DNA of 64,000 nucleotides from Clostridiaceae bacterium (GCA_012518795.1 JAAYRL010000024.1:20482-84481); one strand, 5' to 3'; counted from the stretch's first letter, positions 27,504 through 36,234 are shown. Translations and numbers: made by a program. Notes: a model not told the origin generated them from the sequence alone.

Positions 27504-29990
27504 ATGATGAATAACAAACAGACAACACGAAAAATCAAGCGAGGATTGAGTTTGCTTTGTGTTTTCGGAATTTTACTAAGTTTTGTATTCGCAAATTCTG
27601 TTTCTGCAGAAAAGGATTCGGTAAAGTCAGAAGCTGTTAAATCAACTTCAACTTCCAATGCAAATTCTGCAGACAAAAAGTCTGAAGTTGTCTATGCAAG
27701 TTTAAATCCTGACGGTTCTACAAAGGAAATCTATGTTGTTAACCGTTTTTCTTCTCGGACTGCCGGTGAATTGACGGATTACGGTGATTATAGTTCAATC
27801 CAAAGTTTGACAATGTACGGAAATGCCGTTCAAAATGCAGATAAAATTGAGATTAATAAAGGAACTGAAAATTTTTATTATAAAGGCAAACTGAATAATG
27901 ATCAGCTTCCTTGGAAATTCAGTTTTACTCATAAACTTGACGATCAAAAAATCGAACCTGCAGATTTATCCGGTGCGAAAGGTAAGTGGGAACTGGCAAT
28001 AAGTGTAAAACCGAATTCTGAAATTTCAGATGCTCAAGGTGAAAATGTATGGGCGAAAAATTCATTGATTCAGATTTCTTTAACTATAGCTGATAGTGTT
28101 GCAGAAAATATTACTGCAACTAATGGAATGGTTGCAGAAGCCGGAAGTAATCAAGTGGTGAATTTTACGATTTTACCAAATGCAGAATCCTCTGATTTCA
28201 GTGTTGAGGCAGAGATTGATGATTTCTATTTACCTTCAATACAAATTGCTACTACTCCTTTTACTGAAGAAATGTTTGATTTTGAAATACCTGACTTTAG
28301 TGAAAATGAAGAATTAACGACTTTGCAAGATGCAATCAAATTACTTTCTGAAGGTAGCCGTGAATTGGCTGACGGTATCGAAGAATTAAATACCGGAACA
28401 ACAGAATTGGAAGATGCTCTCGAATTGATTGATCAGGGTGGAATTGATCTTGCAACTGCCGGTCAGGATTTATCTACAGGTGTAAATGAATATACAGCAG
28501 GTGTTTCTGAATTGTCGAAAAATAGTACAGATTTGCGTGCCGGTGCCCAAGATTCTGCTGCAGGAGCTGCTGAATTATCCACCGGGTTATCTACAGCTAA
28601 TGCGGGGCTTACACAATATACAGCGGGTGTCAGTACATATGTAGACGGAGTTAATCAACTTGTATCCGGATTAACAGAACTGAATGAATCTGCGCAGGAT
28701 ATTATTGATGCTGCTGATCTGGTAGCTACAGGTTTTGCAGGTTTAAGTGCCGGTGATCAATTGAAAGAGGGCTCAAATGAGATTGCGACGGGACTTCAGA
28801 CAATGTCTAAAGGCGCAAGTCAATTAGGTACTGTTGAGGATATAATCCAGCTTAAACAGAATCTAGCAGATTTTACTACGCAAATCAGTGGATTTGGTAC
28901 TAAACTTAAAAATATTTCTACGGAAATGACAGAATTGAAAAATGGTCTATCAGGAATTATCGGCGGTTTAACAGCAGTAAATGATTCAATCAGTCAAACA
29001 GCTCTAACAGAATATCTCAAAGGACTCAATTTTCCTGAAGCTCAAATCAATAATGATCCTATGGTTCAAAGCATTTTTAGATATCTTGAATATGAAACAG
29101 AAGCTGAAAAAGGACCGCGGGCAAGTTTAAACTTTTTGATTGGCAAATTAATTACGATTAGAAATAGAATAAGTACTGATAGCTTTTCTACAATAGAAAG
29201 CAGTTTAGCCTCAATGGCTAAAGTCGGTCAACTTGTGGATCTTTTAGATTTCGCTCTTGGCATTATTGAATTAAATGGTAAATATGTGGAATTTAATACC
29301 GGGCTAAGTACTTATGTTGATGGAGTAAATAAATTAAGTTTTGGATACAAGAATGCTGATCCTAATCAACCTGATTTCTATAGTGGTTTAACTCAATATT
29401 TGGCAGGGGTCGGCCAAATTAGTTTAGGAAGTGACGAGTTGTTGAACGGAGGTATTCAATTAAAGGATACAACAGCTCTAACTTATGGATATGAACAGTT
29501 AGGCACCGGTTTGGGTGCGCTGAGTAATGGTCTTACCGGTCTATCTACCGGTGTTGCAGGTTATACCGGAGGTGTTGATACTTTAGCGGGTAATTCGTTA
29601 AGTTTAAGCAATGGAGTCCAAGAATATACCAATGGTACGAGCGAACTTTCTACAGGATTGACAGAATTGTCGACCGGTTTTACTGAATTTAGTGACGGTG
29701 TTGATCAACTTGAAACAGGTAGCGCTGAATTGGCTGACGGTGCAGAAGAATTATATGAAGGCATTTTAACTATGGATGAAGACATCGATGAAATGATGGA
29801 TGAACTATTAGCAGATTATAAAACCGGTGAGCCTATGCCTTCTTTTGCATCAGCCAAGAATCCAACTCCGGCAAAAGTTCAATTTGTAATCATGAGTGAA
29901 CCAATTCCGAAAAAAGCCGCACCGGAGCCTGTAATTGAAGCGGAACCGGATAAAAATCTTTGGGATCGTTTCTTAGATTTATTCAGATAA
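27504..29990 (+). CDS. Secreted XXXLXXG heptad-repeat protein, partner of the MMPL transporter
   Basis: Seen: a signal peptide (hydrophobic stretch then SVSAEK), a beta-rich N-terminal part to about residue 260, then two long blocks of heptads of the type L-x-x-G (ELADGIEELNTGT, LSTGLTELSTG) with a less regular middle section. The C-terminus ends in Pro-rich and charged sequence with no clear membrane helix. Family knowledge: such heptads (TIGR03057) occur in YhgE/Pip-like and MMPL-linked envelope proteins and form long coiled or helical rods. It starts after GGAGG, 74 bp behind the MMPL gene. Inference: an extracytoplasmic adaptor or conduit for the transporter. Confidence 0.85.
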   Translation: MMNNKQTTRKIKRGLSLLCVFGILLSFVFANSVSAEKDSVKSEAVKSTSTSNANSADKKSEVVYASLNPDGSTKEIYVVNRFSSRTAGELTDYGDYSSIQSLTMYGNAVQNADKIEINKGTENFYYKGKLNNDQLPWKFSFTHKLDDQKIEPADLSGAKGKWELAISVKPNSEISDAQGENVWAKNSLIQISLTIADSVAENITATNGMVAEAGSNQVVNFTILPNAESSDFSVEAEIDDFYLPSIQIATTPFTEEMFDFEIPDFSENEELTTLQDAIKLLSEGSRELADGIEELNTGTTELEDALELIDQGGIDLATAGQDLSTGVNEYTAGVSELSKNSTDLRAGAQDSAAGAAELSTGLSTANAGLTQYTAGVSTYVDGVNQLVSGLTELNESAQDIIDAADLVATGFAGLSAGDQLKEGSNEIATGLQTMSKGASQLGTVEDIIQLKQNLADFTTQISGFGTKLKNISTEMTELKNGLSGIIGGLTAVNDSISQTALTEYLKGLNFPEAQINNDPMVQSIFRYLEYETEAEKGPRASLNFLIGKLITIRNRISTDSFSTIESSLASMAKVGQLVDLLDFALGIIELNGKYVEFNTGLSTYVDGVNKLSFGYKNADPNQPDFYSGLTQYLAGVGQISLGSDELLNGGIQLKDTTALTYGYEQLGTGLGALSNGLTGLSTGVAGYTGGVDTLAGNSLSLSNGVQEYTNGTSELSTGLTELSTGFTEFSDGVDQLETGSAELADGAEELYEGILTMDEDIDEMMDELLADYKTGEPMPSFASAKNPTPAKVQFVIMSEPIPKKAAPEPVIEAEPDKNLWDRFLDLFR

Positions 29991-30008
29991 CTTTTTCGAT
30001 ATGATGTC

Positions 30009-30339
30009 ATGCACACTATTTAAGCTTGTACCGGAGAAATCCAGTCTAACCTTGAAAAGTGTGCATTTTTATATGAAAAAGCCTGATTTTCAAGTTATTA
30101 TGCACACTATTTAAGCTTGTACCTTGGATATTCAGGATAACCTTGAAAAGTGTGCATTTTTATATGAAAAAGCCTAAATTTCAAGTTGTTATGCACACTA
30201 TTTAAGGTTGAACCCTAGATTTACAGAATAAACTTAAAAAGTGTGCATTTTTATATGGAAAAGCCTGATTTTCAAGTTATTATGCACACTATTTAAGGTT
30301 GAACACTAGATTTACAGAATAAACTTAAAAAGTGTGCAT
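30009..30339. repeat. Array of four 58-bp hairpins at exact 91-bp spacing
   Basis: Units at 30009-30066, 30100-30157, 30191-30248 and 30282-30339. Each begins ATGCACACT and ends AGTGTGCAT (perfect 9-bp stem), then pairs again for six bases after a fixed mismatch and three more after a second fixed mismatch. The 24-base interior differs between units 1, 2 and 3/4, while a 33-bp linker carrying a T run and GAAAAGCCT-like sequence is well conserved. The first unit could terminate the MMPL operon; the reason for four copies is unknown. Confidence 0.85.
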
Positions 30340-30411
30340 ATCAAAAATCATTTCAAGAAAATTGACACAAAAATCCGATAATTATTTTTATAATTATATT
30401 GAAAAAATATT

Positions 30412-30440
30412 TTGACAAATCTTATTTAATCGCTTAAAAT
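30412..30440 (+). promoter_or_regulatory. Sigma-A promoter of the zinc-uptake operon
   Basis: TTGACA (30412-30417), a 17-bp spacer and TAAAAT (30435-30440). The -10 box abuts the first Fur-family box, so bound regulator would block RNA polymerase. Confidence 0.75.
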
Positions 30441-30478
30441 GAAAACCGTTTTCAAATTCAATTTGAGAATGGTTTTCA
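30440..30478. promoter_or_regulatory. Two 7-1-7 Fur/Zur-type boxes
   Basis: TGAAAACCGTTTTCA (30440-30454) is a perfect 7-1-7 palindrome; TGAGAATGGTTTTCA (30464-30478) is a near copy. Their centres are 24 bp apart, and together they form one larger near-palindrome of about 40 bp. They lie at the promoter of the Fur-family gene and znu genes, so zinc-dependent self-repression is the likely role. Confidence 0.75.
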
Positions 30479-30519
30479 TTTTGTTTAAATTTATATTATT
30501 AAGGATTAGGAATAAAAGA

Positions 30520-30951
30520 ATGACTGGTGGATACAATACTCAACAAAAAACCGAATTAATATCCTATTTAGAGGCAATGAAAGGTAAACATGTCACGGTA
30601 AACCAAATAATCAATTACTTTTCTGAAATTGGTGTAAAAATCGGAGTTGCCACAATTTATCGTCAATTAAATAAATTGGTAGATTCCGGTCATGTAAAAA
30701 AGTATTTTATTGATGAAATATCAGGTTCGTGTTTTGAATTTGTAGGTGAAAATCATGAAGTCACAATAAGTGATTATTTTCATCTAAAATGTGAAATTTG
30801 TGATCAGTTAATTCACTTTGAATGTAAGGAAGTAAGGGAACTCCAAAATCATGTCAAAAGTGAGCATGGTTTTATCATTGACCCGGTAAAGACTGTTTTT
30901 TATGGAATTTGTAAAAATTGTTTTGAAACTAAAGTCAAAACATCTAAATAA
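30520..30951 (+). CDS. zur: Fur family transcriptional regulator, probable zinc uptake regulator Zur
   Basis: Seen: a winged helix (GVKIGVATIYRQLNKLVDSG) and a dimerisation domain with the structural-zinc cysteines CEIC and C-x-x-C near the end (GICKNC), plus a His-rich metal site (FHLKCE, HFECKE). 143 residues. A longer frame from 30439 would run through the operator and is rejected; the ATG at 30520 follows AGGA. Family knowledge: Zur represses zinc importers when zinc is ample. The next genes encode a complete zinc ABC importer, which favours Zur over Fur or PerR. Confidence 0.88.
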   Translation: MTGGYNTQQKTELISYLEAMKGKHVTVNQIINYFSEIGVKIGVATIYRQLNKLVDSGHVKKYFIDEISGSCFEFVGENHEVTISDYFHLKCEICDQLIHFECKEVRELQNHVKSEHGFIIDPVKTVFYGICKNCFETKVKTSK

Positions 30952-30971
30952 AATATTTTGATACTAAAGAT

Positions 30972-31103
30972 AAGATAGCTAATTTAAAATAGAAAGATTT
31001 AGATTAAGATAGCTAATTTAAAATAGAAAGATTTAGATTAAGATAGCCAATTTAAAATAGAAAGATTTAGATTAAGATATCCAATTTAAAATAGAAAGAT
31101 TTA
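30972..31103. repeat. Four tandem copies of a 34-bp sequence in the znuA leader
   Basis: Units begin at 30972, 31006, 31040 and 31074. All share ATTTAAAATAGAAAGATTT. The last copy ends a few bases before the znuA ATG, so its AGAAAG acts as the only, weak, ribosome binding site and the earlier copies duplicate that site upstream. Confidence 0.85.
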
Positions 31104-31106
31104 AAT

Positions 31107-32429
31107 ATGAAAAAAACAATTAAAATTATTATTAGTTTGATGCTGGTTCTAACAGTTATTTCAAGTTGTAGAAATAATAATGATACTGCGGCTGACAATG
31201 ATAAAACAAGAGTGGAAGATTCTATTGGAGAAAAGATTGAAAATAATGTAACAGAAAATAATGAAGAAAATACCGAAGCAGAGATAGATAACACAGAAGA
31301 TATTGATCTTAAAGTAAATAATAATGACAAAGCTGAAAATAATAATGTTAAATCAGAGGAAAAATTATCAATTGTAACTACTATTTTTCCTCAATATGAT
31401 TTTACAAAACAAATAGTTGGCGATAAAGCAGATGTAAAAATGCTTTTGAAACCCGGTGCGGAGAGCCATTCTTATGAGCCGACACCCCAAGATATTAAAA
31501 CCATTCAGTCCAGTGATTTGTTTATCTATACAGGTGGTGAAAATGATACTTGGATCGAGGGGATAATTGAGTCAATGGGTGATAATGCACCTGACACAAT
31601 GAAATTAATAGATATGGTTAATACAGTTGAGGAAGAAATTGTGGAAGGAATGCAACATGGACATGCAGAAGACCATGACCACACAGACGATAGTGAACAC
31701 ATACATGCAGAAGATCTTGACCACGTACTAGATGATGAACATGCAGAAGACCATGATTACACAGACGATGGTAAACATATGCATGAAGAAGATCATGATC
31801 ACACAGACGATGATGAACATATGCATGAAGATGATCATAAGCATGCAGATGATAATAACGAAGATGAAGATGAAGATAAACATGAACATGAACATGTTCA
31901 TGAGTTAGATGAACACGTTTGGACATCGCCAATTAATGCGATAAAAATTGTTGAACAGATTACGGACGTTTTGAGCGAAAAAGATCCGGATAATGCAGAA
32001 ATTTATTCAACAAACAGCGAGGCTTATATTGAGCAATTAAATTATCTGGATCAGCAATTTAAGGATGTTGTCGAACATGGGAAGCGTAAAGTTATATTGT
32101 TTGGTGATCGTTTTCCGTTCCGTTATTTTGCAGAAGAATATGATTTAGATTATTATGCAGCATTTACAGGATGTTCAACTGATACTGAGGCTAGTGCTGC
32201 AACGGTCGCATTTTTGATAGATAAAGTGAACGAACTTCAATTGCCCGTAGTATTTTCGATTGAGCTTTCCAATGAAAAAATTGCCGATTCAATTGTAGAG
32301 GCAACTGCTGCAGAAAAATTAACTTTTCATTCAATCCATAATTTGTCAGTTGAAGAACTCGAAGCTAATGAAACATATATTTCGTTGATGGAAAAAAACA
32401 TTGAAGTTTTAGAAAAAGCTCTGAATTGA
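31107..32429 (+). CDS. znuA: Zinc ABC transporter substrate-binding lipoprotein with large His-rich loop
   Basis: Seen: a signal peptide with lipobox VISSC, an Asn/Glu/Asp-rich linker, then the cluster A-I binding fold beginning LSIVTTIFPQYDF, with metal ligands in ESHSYEPTP, ELDEHVWTSP and GDRFPFRYF. Between the first and second ligand lies a loop of about 80 residues made of imperfect repeats of His, Asp and Glu (HAEDHDHTDD type), much longer than in most relatives. Family knowledge: captures zinc outside the cell for ZnuBC; the loop is thought to chelate extra zinc. It sits behind zur in the same operon. Confidence 0.95.
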   Translation: MKKTIKIIISLMLVLTVISSCRNNNDTAADNDKTRVEDSIGEKIENNVTENNEENTEAEIDNTEDIDLKVNNNDKAENNNVKSEEKLSIVTTIFPQYDFTKQIVGDKADVKMLLKPGAESHSYEPTPQDIKTIQSSDLFIYTGGENDTWIEGIIESMGDNAPDTMKLIDMVNTVEEEIVEGMQHGHAEDHDHTDDSEHIHAEDLDHVLDDEHAEDHDYTDDGKHMHEEDHDHTDDDEHMHEDDHKHADDNNEDEDEDKHEHEHVHELDEHVWTSPINAIKIVEQITDVLSEKDPDNAEIYSTNSEAYIEQLNYLDQQFKDVVEHGKRKVILFGDRFPFRYFAEEYDLDYYAAFTGCSTDTEASAATVAFLIDKVNELQLPVVFSIELSNEKIADSIVEATAAEKLTFHSIHNLSVEELEANETYISLMEKNIEVLEKALN

Positions 32430-32480
32430 TAAAAACTGAATTGATAAAATCTGAATTGATAAAAACAGAATTGATAAAAA
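32421..32480. repeat. Four tandem 15-bp repeats across the znuA stop codon
   Basis: CTGAATTGATAAAAA and close copies begin at 32421, 32436, 32451 and 32466. The first contains the znuA stop (CTG AAT TGA). The unit is five codons long, so the stop is repeated in frame. Confidence 0.85.
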
Positions 32481-32538
32481 ATGTAAATATAAAAGCGAAG
32501 AGCAAAGTAAAATTATAAAAGTATTAAAGAGGAATGGA

Positions 32539-33243
32539 ATGAGTTTAATCACCTGTAAAAATCTATCATTTGAGTATGAAGGTGTTCCTGCAGTAACAGA
32601 TCTTAATTTTAGTGTCTCAGATGGTGATTATTTATGTATAGTAGGTGAAAATGGTAGTGGGAAAAGTACTTTAATTAAAGGGTTATTACGCTTAAAAAAA
32701 GCTTCTCAAGGTGAAATTATTTTAGATCATGAATTGTCACCCGATGAAATCGGCTATTTGCCGCAGCAAACTGCCATTCAAAAAGATTTTCCGGCAAGCG
32801 TTTATGAAGTTGTCTTATCAGGATGTTTAAATAGTTTAGGTCTTAAACCGTTTTTTACCAGGAAAGAGAAAAACATCGCAAAAAGCAATATGGAAAAAAT
32901 GGGTATTTTACATATGAAAAATGCTTGTTATTGCGAATTATCCGGCGGACAACAGCAACGTGTGCTTTTGGCCAGAGCCCTTTGTGCGACAAAAAAGATA
33001 ATTGTGCTAGATGAACCTGTATCAGGTCTTGACCCGATTGTAACACAAGAATTATATGAGATTATTGAACATATTAATAATGTTCATAAAATAACCATTG
33101 TTATGGTTTCACATGATATTAAAGCGGCAGTAAAATATGCAAGTCATATTTTACATTTACATAATTCGCAACTATTTTTCGGTATAACAGAAGATTATAT
33201 ACAAAGTGATATAGGAAAGAAGTATATTGGTGAATTTGTATAG
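32539..33243 (+). CDS. znuC: Zinc ABC transporter ATP-binding protein
   Basis: Energises zinc import. Seen: Walker A GENGSGKST, Q-loop in YLPQQ, signature LSGGQQQR, Walker B IIVLDEP, D-loop and switch His in MVSHD. 234 residues, normal. It lies about 110 bp after znuA, preceded by the 15-bp repeat tract, with AAGAGG before the ATG; znuB follows after 23 bp. Confidence 0.95.
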   Translation: MSLITCKNLSFEYEGVPAVTDLNFSVSDGDYLCIVGENGSGKSTLIKGLLRLKKASQGEIILDHELSPDEIGYLPQQTAIQKDFPASVYEVVLSGCLNSLGLKPFFTRKEKNIAKSNMEKMGILHMKNACYCELSGGQQQRVLLARALCATKKIIVLDEPVSGLDPIVTQELYEIIEHINNVHKITIVMVSHDIKAAVKYASHILHLHNSQLFFGITEDYIQSDIGKKYIGEFV

Positions 33244-33266
33244 AACAATTTTTACAGGTGGATTAA

Positions 33267-34094
33267 ATGATTGATTTGCTAAAAGAAATTTTTTCTTATC
33301 CGTTTATGATACGAGCTTTTCTAGTTGGAACTCCGGTTGCTTTATGTGCTTCTTTGTTGGGTGTAAGTTTGGTTTTGAAACGTTATGCGATGATTGGTGA
33401 TGGATTGTCGCATGTTGGATTCGGTGCATTAGCAGTTGCAGCCGCCTTGAATGCTTCTCCAATGATTGTATCTATACCGATCGCGGTTATAGCAGCTTTT
33501 CTTCTGTTGCGTCTGAGTGAAAACAGCAAAATAAAAGGAGATGCTGCTATTTCTTTAATTTCTACCGGATCATTGGCAATTGGAGTAATGGTAATTTCTT
33601 TGAGTACCGGAATGAATACAGACGTGAATAATTACTTGTTTGGCAGTATTCTCAGCATGGCGCAAAGTGATGTAATATTAAGCTTGGGCCTTTCTGCTGT
33701 AGTAATCCTTTTATTTGTTTTAACTTACAACAGGATTTTTGCTGTTACCTTTGATGAAAATTTTGCTAAAGCCACCGGGACCAATACCGAAGGCTTTAAT
33801 ATGATAATTGCTTTTTTGACGGCATTAGTCATCGTTGTAGGAATGCGTTTGATGGGAGCGTTGTTGATAACCAGTTTAATAGTTTTCCCGGCATTGACCT
33901 CCATGCGTTTGGCGAAAAGATTCTTCACGGTAACTCTGAATGCTGCGTTTGTATCAATAATATGTTTATGGTTAGGTTTAATTTTATCCTATGTATACTC
34001 AACTCCAACCGGAGCGAGTATTGTTGTATGCAATATTATAGCTTTTGTAATTTATTCAATTATTAAAAAAATCCGAGAAACTAAAAATGAGTAG
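33267..34094 (+). CDS. znuB: Zinc ABC transporter permease
   Basis: Seen: an ABC-3 family membrane protein of 275 residues with about eight hydrophobic helices. Family stretches include MIGDGLSHVGFGALA and VVGMRLMGALLITSLIVFPALTS. Forms the channel with ZnuA and ZnuC. The start follows ACAGGTGG. Its 3' end overlaps the convergent NYN gene by 14 bp, leaving no room for separate terminators. Confidence 0.95.
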   Translation: MIDLLKEIFSYPFMIRAFLVGTPVALCASLLGVSLVLKRYAMIGDGLSHVGFGALAVAAALNASPMIVSIPIAVIAAFLLLRLSENSKIKGDAAISLISTGSLAIGVMVISLSTGMNTDVNNYLFGSILSMAQSDVILSLGLSAVVILLFVLTYNRIFAVTFDENFAKATGTNTEGFNMIIAFLTALVIVVGMRLMGALLITSLIVFPALTSMRLAKRFFTVTLNAAFVSIICLWLGLILSYVYSTPTGASIVVCNIIAFVIYSIIKKIRETKNE

Positions 34095-34935
34095 TTCTCA
34101 GTTTATTGGTGGGCTTGACCCGTACATAAACATGTTTAGAGTTAGGTGCACCGATATTTGCATCTCTGATGTCAAGTTCAACTTGGTCGATTGATTCAAG
34201 CATATTAGTTAATTTATTAAAACCGAAGTTTCTGGGATCGAACGAGGGTTGTTTCTTCACCAATAAATTTCCGACTTCACCTAAATAGGCCCAACCGTTT
34301 TCATCTTCAACATCTTTAATTGTTTGAGTAATAAAAGAAATCGTTTTGCGATTAAGATTTTGCAGAGCTCGTTTTTTCTTAGGAGTTTTTGCAAAACCGG
34401 TTTTGGTAGCAGTATCTTTTTTGACTTTTTCTTTGTCACTTGCCGGTTCTGTATCAGCATGATCACTATCAGACTCATCTTCATCTTCATCCAGAATTTC
34501 CAGATATATAAAACGATCGCAGGCTGCTATGAAAGGATTGGGAGTTTTTTCCTCACCGATTCCGTAGACAGTCTTGCCGGATTCGCGCAATCGGGTAGCC
34601 AGTTTTGTAAAATCGCTATCTGATGAAACGAGACAAAAAGCATCGACTGTTTCAGAAAACAGAATATCCATTGCATCAATAATCATAGCTGAATCGGTTG
34701 CGTTTTTTCCTGTTGTATAGCTGAATTGTTGGACAGGGCTGATGGCATAATCCAAAAGATGATTTTTCCAGCCGCTAAGATTCGGTTTAGTCCAATCACC
34801 ATAAATTCGTTTAATTGTCGGATTGCCATATCGGGCAATTTCTTCCATCATACCTTTAATAAAATGATGTGAGATATTATCAGCATCAATTAAAACAGCC
34901 ATACGTACATCTTGTTGATTTTGCTTTTTTTCCAT
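34081..34935 (-). CDS. NYN (PIN-like) domain protein with C-terminal OST-HTH/LOTUS domain
   Basis: Seen: an N-terminal LabA/DUF88-type NYN domain with the acidic residues VLIDADN, NATDSAMIIDAMD and SSDSDFTKLATRL, an acidic then basic linker (DEDEDESDSD, later KTPKKKR), and a C-terminal OST-HTH domain (ISFITQTIKDVEDENGWAYLGEVGNLL, then FGFNKLTNMLES). Family knowledge: NYN domains are ribonucleases; OST-HTH domains bind RNA. The ATG at 34935 follows AAGG; a TTG four codons upstream is less likely. Inference: an RNA-processing or decay factor. Confidence 0.9.
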   Translation of the reverse strand: MEKKQNQQDVRMAVLIDADNISHHFIKGMMEEIARYGNPTIKRIYGDWTKPNLSGWKNHLLDYAISPVQQFSYTTGKNATDSAMIIDAMDILFSETVDAFCLVSSDSDFTKLATRLRESGKTVYGIGEEKTPNPFIAACDRFIYLEILDEDEDESDSDHADTEPASDKEKVKKDTATKTGFAKTPKKKRALQNLNRKTISFITQTIKDVEDENGWAYLGEVGNLLVKKQPSFDPRNFGFNKLTNMLESIDQVELDIRDANIGAPNSKHVYVRVKPTNKLRTTHF

Positions 34936-35105
34936 ATTAACCTTCAAAATAATAAATATAATAACTTAGTACAAATAATTTAACATAATAATGAGATCTT
35001 GTTTAGCATATTAACATACAAAAACAAATGAATTAATGTATAATTAAAAAATAATATCAAAAATCAAGTGCATGTTATATCTATTATTCGAAAAAGGAGA
35101 GAGTT

Positions 35106-36188
35106 GTGTCTTTAAAAGTAGGAATGTTGACTAGTGGCGGAGACGCTCAAGGCCTAAATTCAACTATGCGCGGGGTAAGCAGGGCCTTGTGGAATCATGA
35201 TCCGAAAACCAAAATATTTGGATTTCTCAATGGATATTATGGTTTAATGCACAGTAGCTATCGCCATATGCACGATTACGATTTTTCCGGAATATTAACT
35301 TTAGGCGGTACAATTCTGGGAACTTCACGCCAATCGTTTAAATATGTCAATGATCCTTTTTATGAAAATCAGCCGGAGGGAATAACCAGACTTGAAGCCA
35401 TGATTCAAACTTATAATGATCTTTCTCTGGATGCCCTGATTGTTTTAGGCGGTGGCGGGACACAAAAAACAGCAAATCTGTTACATTTGAATGGTTGTAA
35501 TATTATTCATTTACCGAAGACAATTGATAATGACTTATCCGGAACCGAATTGAGTTTTGGTTTCCAAAGTGCAGTTAATATAGCAACTGAAGTAATTGAT
35601 GGAATACATACGACTGCGACCTCACATGGCAGGGTGTTTATTGTTGAACTGATGGGAAATCATGTTGGATGGCTTGCACTATATGCCGGGGTTGCATCAG
35701 GCGCAGATGTTATCTTGATTCCGGAGATACCGTACGATCCGATCAAAGTTGTTCGTGCTTTACAATCACGTGAAAAAAAGAAGAAACGTTTTTCAATAAT
35801 TGCTATTGCTGAAGGTGCAAAATCCATTTATGAAGTCGATTTGGATGAAGATGCTCTTAAAAAACATAGAAAAAACACACATTCAGTAGCATATCATCTG
35901 TTAAATCAGCTTGAAGATTTAATGATTCAGGAAATTAGAGTTTGCGTTCCGGGACACTATCAACGTGGTGGTTCACCATCAGCATTTGACCGAGTCCTCA
36001 CCACAAAATTGGGTGTCGAAGCTGCAAATGCGGTAATAGAAGGTGATTTTGGCAAAATGATCGGTATAGAGGGACAAAAAACAATGCGTGTTCCATTAGA
36101 AGAAGTTGCGGGGAAAATAAAGCGTGTTCCGTTAGATGACCCGTTAATTTTGGTAGCACGTCAAATGGGAATATTCTTTGGAGATTAA
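35106..36188 (+). CDS. pfkA: 6-phosphofructokinase (PfkA family)
   Basis: Phosphorylates fructose 6-phosphate. Seen: GMLTSGGDAQGLNS at the phosphate-donor site, the catalytic PKTIDNDLSGTE, MGNHVGW, and the substrate-site GHYQRGGSPSAFDR. The nucleotide/metal loop reads GGGGTQKTA, where classic enzymes have GGDG (ATP) or GGDD (PPi) and a related clostridial group has GGNGT; the donor cannot be decided. Starts at GTG behind GGAGAG. It precedes ppx and ppk1, all on one strand. Confidence 0.92.
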   Translation: MSLKVGMLTSGGDAQGLNSTMRGVSRALWNHDPKTKIFGFLNGYYGLMHSSYRHMHDYDFSGILTLGGTILGTSRQSFKYVNDPFYENQPEGITRLEAMIQTYNDLSLDALIVLGGGGTQKTANLLHLNGCNIIHLPKTIDNDLSGTELSFGFQSAVNIATEVIDGIHTTATSHGRVFIVELMGNHVGWLALYAGVASGADVILIPEIPYDPIKVVRALQSREKKKKRFSIIAIAEGAKSIYEVDLDEDALKKHRKNTHSVAYHLLNQLEDLMIQEIRVCVPGHYQRGGSPSAFDRVLTTKLGVEAANAVIEGDFGKMIGIEGQKTMRVPLEEVAGKIKRVPLDDPLILVARQMGIFFGD

Positions 36189-36234
36189 TAATTTATAATT
36201 CTTTTATAATTAGGCTACTAAGAAGGAGATTGGC

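Noticed and set aside
30009..30339. CRISPR array
   Set aside because: The 91-bp units are nearly identical through the linker, with only the hairpin loop differing, and each unit is a long inverted repeat. This does not fit repeat-spacer structure.
30439..30519. Extra 27 N-terminal residues on the Fur-family gene
   Set aside because: This stretch is the operator palindrome itself, the encoded residues do not resemble Fur proteins, and a normal start follows at 30520.
31618..31932. Minus-strand open frame opposite the His-rich part of znuA
   Set aside because: A shadow of the repetitive His/Asp codons; no start signal or family.
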